Shown here: positions 59,810 to 64,000 of the stretch, in pieces
Position numbering within the stretch: position 1 is the first letter of the stretch
How the letters are laid out: every line of letters starts with the position of its first letter
Source of the DNA: Halostella limicola
GTDB lineage: Archaea > Halobacteriota > Halobacteria > Halobacteriales > Natronoarchaeaceae
Direction of reading: 5' to 3'
DNA length: 64,000 nt
NCBI RefSeq assembly: GCF_003675875.1
Contig: NZ_RCDI01000002.1
Location: 250,786 to 314,785, forward strand
Position numbers and translations under genes: made by a program
Notes under the pieces: model-generated
What the model was told of the DNA's origin: nothing
Seen by the model: only the letters and a program-made list of their open reading frames with translations
Database searches by the model: none

Positions 59810-62239
59810 CTACTCTCGACCCGCCGACTCCATCGCGTCGCGGACGCGGACGGCGGCGGCGTTCTCGGCCACGTCGTGAACACGGACGAGGTCCGCGCCG
59901 CGTTCGGCGGCCAGCGCCGTCGCCGCGACGGTCGGGTGGAGGCGCTCGCCGTGCTCGTAGCCGGCGCGCTCGAACATGGACTTGTGCGAGTGGCCGATGA
60001 GCACCGGGCAGTCGAGCGCGTGGAGTTCGTCGGCCCGGGCGAGCAGTTCCATGTCCTCCTCCGGCGACTTGCCGAAGCCGAGGCCGGGGTCGACGACGAT
60101 CTGCTCGCGGTCGAGGCCGGCCTTCTCGGCCAGCAGGACGCGCTCTTGCAGCTGCTCGATCACGTCCTCGACCACGTCGTCGTACTCGACGTCGCGCTCC
60201 GGGACGACCGGCGCGTCGATGCTGTGCATCACGACCAGCGGTGCGTCGTGCTCGGCGGCGACGAAGCGCATCTCCGGGTCGTCGAGCCCGGACACGTCGT
60301 TGAGCAGGTCGGCGCCCGCCTCCAGAGCGGCCTCGGCGACCGCGGCCTTGCGCGTGTCGACCGACACCATCGCGTCGAGGTCGCTGATCCGCTCGATCAC
60401 GGGGACGATGCGGTCTATCTCCTCCTCGGCCGGGACGGGGTCCGCGCCGGGGCGGGTGCTCTCCCCGCCCACGTCGATCACGTCCGCGCCGTTCTCGACC
60501 ATCTCCTCGGCGCGGCGGACGGCGGCGTCCACGCGGTCGTACTCGCCGCCGTCGTGGAAGGAGTCGGGCGTGACGTTGAGGATGCCCATCACCGCCGTGC
60601 CGTCCTGCCACGGGTAGCCCCGTTCCGGCGGCCCGGCGCCGATGTCGAGCGCGTCCCGCACGTCGTCGGCGAACACGGAGAGCCCGTACGGCTGGTCGTC
60701 GAGTTTCTCGGCGAGGCGCTTGAACTGCGCGAGCGTCCCCATCAGCACGGCGTCGAGGACGACGTCCTCGCGCTCGTTCAACCCCGAGATGGCGCACTCG
60801 CCGCCGAGCGACAGCATCTCCTCCTTGAGGTACTGGGCCTGCCGTCGCTGGACGCGCACCTTCAGCGCGCGGTGGACGCCCTTGCCGCGCATCCGCCAGA
60901 CGCCCGGCGCGGTCACGTCGGCGTTCTCCAGCGCCTCGCGGGAGTCCTCTATGTCGCGGAGCGTCTTCGGGATCGGCGCGCTCGTCCAGCGCGCCCGCGC
61001 CTCGGCGACGGCGAACAGCGACCCCGTCACGAGCACGAAGTCGCCATCGCCGGCGGCCTGGAGCGTCCGCTCCAACGCGCCCGCCACGGAGTTTCGGGAG
61101 TGGATCTCGCCGGCGCCGGCGCGCTCGAACACCTCGGCGAGCACGTCCTCGCTCTCGGCGCGGTCGAGGTTCGGCTTGCAGGTCGTCACGCTGTCCGGCG
61201 TCGGGAGCGCCGCGGCCATCTCGCGGTGGTCCTTGTCGTGCATCGCGCCGAACACGAGGTGGAGGTCGTCGTAGTCGAACTCCTCGACCGTCGCCGCGAG
61301 GCGCTCGCAGGCGGCCGGATTGTGCGCGCCGTCGAGGACGACCGTCGGCGACTGCCGCATCACCTCGAAGCGGCCGGGCCAGTGGGCGTTCCGGAGGCCG
61401 CGTTCGAGCGACTCCTCGGAGACGTCCGCGACCTGCCGGGCGAGGACGCTCGCGATGCCGGCGTTCGACGCCTGGTGCGCGCCGATCGTCGAGAGGCGCG
61501 TCTCGACGCGCCAGTCCGGCCCCTCGACGGTGACGCCCGCCTCGGTGTGGTTGACCCGCCCCTCGTACGTGACGGTCACGTCGGCGTCGCCCTCGCCGAC
61601 GGTCACCACGTCGCCCGCCACCTCGCGGACCGCCGCCAGCGTGTCGCCGGTCGCGCCGGTCACCAGCGGAGCGCCCTCGGGCGCGACGTGGGCCTTGTCG
61701 CGGGCGATCTCCTCGACGGTGTCGCCGAGGACGCTCGTGTGCTCCAGCGCGACGTTCGTCACGGCGCTCGCGACCGGGTCGACGGCGCTCGTCGCGTCGA
61801 GCTTCCCGCCGATGCCCACTTCGAGCACGGCGACGTCCACGTCGCGGCGGGCGAACTGCCACACCGCCATCGCCGTCATCGCCTCGAAGAACGTCGGCGA
61901 CGCGCCGTCCGCCGCCCGGTCGGTGACGTACGAGCGGGCGGCCTCGACGAACTCGGTCACCGCCTTCCGGGGGATCTTCCTGCCGTCGATCCGGACGCGC
62001 TCGCGCAGGTCATCGAAGTGCGGCGAGGTGTACAGTCCGACCGACAGCCCGGCCTCGCGGAGGACCCGCTCGACCATCCGCGCGGTGCTTCCCTTGCCGT
62101 TCGACCCCGCGACCTGAACGAACCGCGGGCCGTCGGCGACGTCGAGGTGGGCGAGCAGATCCGCGGTCGACTCCGTCCCCGGACGGATGCCGAACGACCG
62201 CAGATCGTAGAGGAAGTTCGCCGCCTCGTGATACTCCAT
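59810..62239 (-). CDS. folCP: bifunctional FolC-FolP: folylpolyglutamate synthase fused to dihydropteroate synthase
   Basis: An 809-residue fusion. Residues 1-420 are FolC: GSNGKGST at 45-52 is the P-loop, SPTFFEAMTAMAVWQFA and LEVGIGGKLDATSAV the folate/glutamate site, and LDGAHNPAACERLAATVE follows. Residues 430-545 are the linker domain found in archaeal pteroate synthases (GVWRMRGKGVHRALKVRVQRR). Residues 551-809 are FolP: MGILNVTPDSFHDGG, VIDVGGESTRPGA, VSVDTRKAAVAEAAL, LNDVSGL and GLGFGKSPEEDMELL. This joins PABA with pterin, then adds glutamates. The same fusion is known in haloarchaea. The ATG at 62239 begins FolC. Confidence 0.95.
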   Translation of the reverse strand: MEYHEAANFLYDLRSFGIRPGTESTADLLAHLDVADGPRFVQVAGSNGKGSTARMVERVLREAGLSVGLYTSPHFDDLRERVRIDGRKIPRKAVTEFVEAARSYVTDRAADGASPTFFEAMTAMAVWQFARRDVDVAVLEVGIGGKLDATSAVDPVASAVTNVALEHTSVLGDTVEEIARDKAHVAPEGAPLVTGATGDTLAAVREVAGDVVTVGEGDADVTVTYEGRVNHTEAGVTVEGPDWRVETRLSTIGAHQASNAGIASVLARQVADVSEESLERGLRNAHWPGRFEVMRQSPTVVLDGAHNPAACERLAATVEEFDYDDLHLVFGAMHDKDHREMAAALPTPDSVTTCKPNLDRAESEDVLAEVFERAGAGEIHSRNSVAGALERTLQAAGDGDFVLVTGSLFAVAEARARWTSAPIPKTLRDIEDSREALENADVTAPGVWRMRGKGVHRALKVRVQRRQAQYLKEEMLSLGGECAISGLNEREDVVLDAVLMGTLAQFKRLAEKLDDQPYGLSVFADDVRDALDIGAGPPERGYPWQDGTAVMGILNVTPDSFHDGGEYDRVDAAVRRAEEMVENGADVIDVGGESTRPGADPVPAEEEIDRIVPVIERISDLDAMVSVDTRKAAVAEAALEAGADLLNDVSGLDDPEMRFVAAEHDAPLVVMHSIDAPVVPERDVEYDDVVEDVIEQLQERVLLAEKAGLDREQIVVDPGLGFGKSPEEDMELLARADELHALDCPVLIGHSHKSMFERAGYEHGERLHPTVAATALAAERGADLVRVHDVAENAAAVRVRDAMESAGRE

Positions 62240-62390
62240 ACCTGCGACAACAGATGCCGCGCGCTTTAGAGTGTCGAACCGGGACGATCGCTCGCGGCGA
62301 ACGCCCCGCTCCCGGCCCCTCGCCAAAGCCCGGCTTTCGCAGGACAAGACGTCCCTTCGAGGATCATCTGTTCGCAACGATCATCCGGAT

Positions 62391-62398
62391 TTTATATA
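62391..62398 (+). promoter_or_regulatory. TATA-like box of the HalOD1 gene
   Basis: TTTATATA, 21-28 bases before the ATG at 62419. Clear leaderless spacing. Confidence 0.65.
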
Positions 62399-62418
62399 CC
62401 GGTGGACGACTCGAAAGT

Positions 62419-62673
62419 ATGCAGCGCTACGAGCTCGGCCCCGAGGAGGAGCCGGTCGACGGCGTCTCCATGGTGATCGCCGCCCTGGAGAACCGTCGCC
62501 CCGACGAACTGGACCTGATCGCCGATCGGATCAGCCCGGATGCCCTGAACGGCCTGTTCGCGGCGTCGGAGACGGCGTCGATCCGGCTCCAGTTCCCCTA
62601 CCACGAGTACGAGGTGGTCGTCACGGGGGATGCGGTGCAGGTATTCGAACCGTGGGACGAGCCCGAGCACTGA
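62419..62673 (+). CDS. HalOD1 output domain protein
   Basis: An 84-residue stand-alone HalOD1 domain, a small haloarchaeal output module. It shows VSMVIAALENRRPDELDLIADRISPDALNGLF and IRLQFPYHEYEVVVTGDAVQVFEP. The domain usually accompanies receiver or sensor modules and is abundant as single proteins in haloarchaea; its biochemical role is unknown. It has its own TATA-like box. Confidence 0.85.
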   Translation: MQRYELGPEEEPVDGVSMVIAALENRRPDELDLIADRISPDALNGLFAASETASIRLQFPYHEYEVVVTGDAVQVFEPWDEPEH

Positions 62674-62838
62674 CGCCGTCAGGCGCCCGGCAGCGAGCAG
62701 CGACGCCGCCGCGAGGTTCGGGGGATGTGGAGGGGCCGCAGTCCGTCGAAGGGTGAGATTTCTCGGAACCGACTCGGTAAGCGCAGACAAGCCGACGGTT
62801 AGGCACCGACGTGAGTCCGTGCTGAACCGGGTACCGGC

Positions 62839-63684
62839 TCACTCCGTCCGCCCCTGTAGCCAGAGGACGCCCTCCAGATGGTCGCCGGCTTCGGGGACGA
62901 CCCCGTCAAGCACGCGGTCGGCGGCGTAGAGCGAGACGTCTACGTCCTCCCCGTTGCGCCGGAACAGCGGCGCGCGGATCCGGTACACCGCGCGGCCGTC
63001 GAACGTCGTCGCCGTCACTTCCTTCGCCCGCGTCCGGAAGACGTAGTCGTCGACGTCGCCGCGGTCGAAGGGCGCGAAGCCGACGACGCCGCCGTTCCCG
63101 TCCACGTCGTCCGCTCCCTCTCCGCCGACGGCCCCGTCGACGTCGGCGACCGCGTCGTCGCTCGCGCCGGACTGCGGCGCGCAGTAGTACGCCAGTCCGG
63201 CGAGCTCGACGCGGCGGTCGCCGTCCCGCTCGCCACCCTCGGCGTAGAAGTCCGTCGGGAAGAACGCGGCCGACGCCGGACCGAGGCGTCCCCGGAACTG
63301 CGCCTCGACGCCGTTCGCCCAGGGTATCTCCTCGTCCACCGCGAACTCCTGTGCGATCCCGTCCAGCTCCGGGTAGGCGGTCAGCATCTCGCCGTCGGCC
63401 GTGACGGCCGTCGACCGGACGGGGCCCTCCCCCGCCCGGAAGCCGACTACCTCTCGCCCGTCGACCGGCGGCGCGCGGACGGCGTCGCCGGTCTCGATCG
63501 TCCGCTGGACCGCGCGACCGATGGCCTCGTCGCCGTCGACCAGCGCGTCCCAGTGGCTCCCGTGGCTGCCGCGCTTCGCGTCGCGGTCGCCCGTGGACGG
63601 CCGCGGCGGCGCGTCGGGGTCGTCCCCGCCGTCGTCGGCCGTCCCGTCTCCGAGCGGCTCCAGCAGTCGGTCCAGCAAACCCAT
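62839..63684 (-). CDS. hypothetical haloarchaeal protein
   Basis: A 281-residue protein not recognised. It starts MGLLDRLLEPLGDGTADDG, an amphipathic helix as in many haloarchaeal cytoplasmic proteins, followed by an acidic disordered part to about residue 45. The core (about 45-280) is mixed alpha/beta (AQFRGRLGPASAAFFPTDFY, GVVGFAPFDRGDVDDYVF, RAVYRIRAPLFRRNG, VLWLQGRTE). No transmembrane helix or signal. It lies 73 bases from the end of the MATE gene upstream on the same strand. Confidence 0.7.
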   Translation of the reverse strand: MGLLDRLLEPLGDGTADDGGDDPDAPPRPSTGDRDAKRGSHGSHWDALVDGDEAIGRAVQRTIETGDAVRAPPVDGREVVGFRAGEGPVRSTAVTADGEMLTAYPELDGIAQEFAVDEEIPWANGVEAQFRGRLGPASAAFFPTDFYAEGGERDGDRRVELAGLAYYCAPQSGASDDAVADVDGAVGGEGADDVDGNGGVVGFAPFDRGDVDDYVFRTRAKEVTATTFDGRAVYRIRAPLFRRNGEDVDVSLYAADRVLDGVVPEAGDHLEGVLWLQGRTE

Positions 63685-63757
63685 ACGCGGCAGTCCGGGG
63701 CGACGGACATGAACCTTGCGCGGTCGGCGAGGGAGTCACGCGACCGGCGCGGCCGGG

Positions 63758-64000
63758 TCAGTCGTCCACGGACTCGGGGTCGCTCTCGTCGGTGGGCGTT
63801 ACGGGCCCGGCCGGCGGCCCCTCCGGACCGCCCTCGCCCTCGACGACGCCCTCGGTCCATGTTCCCCGGCGGAACCACAGCACGGCGACGAGGAACGATC
63901 CGAAGGCGCCGACGGAGAACGCCCACCAGATCCCCTCGACGCCCCAGTCGAGCGCGGAGACGGTGACGCCGAGCCCCGGCACCGCGACGCTCCACGCGAA
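63758..64000 (-). CDS. MATE-family efflux transporter, C-terminal end only
   Basis: Only the last 80 codons are inside the window; the frame is open through the right edge. The visible part holds one complete TM helix (EGIWWAFSVGAFGSFLVAVLWF) after a hydrophobic turn (GLGVTVSALDWGV) and an acidic cytoplasmic tail ending SDPESVDD. The G-W-x-x-x-G-I-W-W-A spacing is typical of the last helix of haloarchaeal MATE (NorM-like) Na+ or H+ drug exporters. Cut by the window edge, hence moderate confidence. Confidence 0.6.
   Translation of the reverse strand, partial: FAWSVAVPGLGVTVSALDWGVEGIWWAFSVGAFGSFLVAVLWFRRGTWTEGVVEGEGGPEGPPAGPVTPTDESDPESVDD

Noticed and set aside
1-64000. Integrated element, transposase or genomic island
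   Set aside because: No integrase, transposase, tRNA-attached direct repeats or composition shift; genes are core metabolic and informational.

Overview
The window reads as chromosomal core sequence of a halophilic archaeon (class Halobacteria). The DNA is very GC-rich, nearly every protein is strongly acidic, and many genes start at ATG or GTG with a TATA-like box about 25-30 bases upstream, the leaderless arrangement usual in haloarchaea. Lineage markers include sn-glycerol-1-phosphate dehydrogenase, archaeosortase A, FtsZ1-SecE-Spt5, archaeal-type ProRS, D-aminoacyl-tRNA deacylase of the archaeal type, aCPSF1/FttA, and haloarchaea-typical regulators (TrmB, DUF7344, DICT, HTH_10, HalOD1). 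The genus cannot be fixed from the sequence. I see no phage, transposase, integrase or CRISPR array.

Layout. 1-5 kb: a cut-off gene, a protein made of two similar halves, a DUF7344-TrmB regulator pair with an inverted-repeat-rich promoter, an 81-nt tRNA-shaped RNA with no anticodon loop, a DUF3179 protein, AlaX and an HD hydrolase. 5-7.2 kb: LysE-type exporter, GDT1-type (manganese) transporter and a SirR/DtxR regulator with a perfect 20-bp palindrome at its promoter. 7.2-14.4 kb: threonine synthase, an FAD oxidoreductase, a phosphoesterase, archaeosortase A, a winged-helix regulator, J-domain, PHP and zinc-finger proteins. 14.6-19.3 kb: spt5, secE, ftsZ1, dtdA and a cation exchanger. 19.3-24.5 kb: aroE, a helix-hairpin-helix protein, a pabB-pabA-pabC-like cluster and a Rieske protein. 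24.5-31.6 kb: small zinc proteins, a RidA remnant, a Bat-like regulator, a sugar nucleotidyltransferase, Dph6, DUF373, SppA and a coiled-coil protein. 31.9-38.9 kb: a GH2 protein with an altered catalytic dyad, DUF371, endonuclease III, an EamA protein, two GAA-triloop hairpins, and aCPSF1/FttA behind a long leader. 38.9-46.5 kb: DICT/DUF7344 pair, proS and a 1507-residue gltB. 46.5-53.5 kb: DUF123, epimerase, phasin-like protein, egsA, and an ABC exporter with two tandem-duplicated permeases. 53.6-64 kb: S9 peptidase, a secreted seven-repeat FG-GAP protein, glycosyltransferase, thiamine-binding protein, FolC-FolP fusion, HalOD1, an unknown protein and the end of a MATE transporter.

Functional threads. 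Folate synthesis is represented at both ends of the window (chorismate-to-PABA cluster near 21-24 kb, FolC-FolP fusion near 60-62 kb), with aroE feeding chorismate. Translation quality control is represented by AlaX, DtdA, ProRS and Dph6. The SirR/GDT1 pair looks like a self-contained metal-homeostasis unit. Archaeosortase A and a secreted protein with a sortase-like but non-PGF C terminus bear on surface anchoring.

The observation I rate highest is the RNA at 2267-2347: acceptor stem, D-like arm, a variable-type arm and a canonical T arm all form perfectly, but the anticodon arm is replaced by a five-pair stem closed by a UUCG tetraloop, so it cannot decode.
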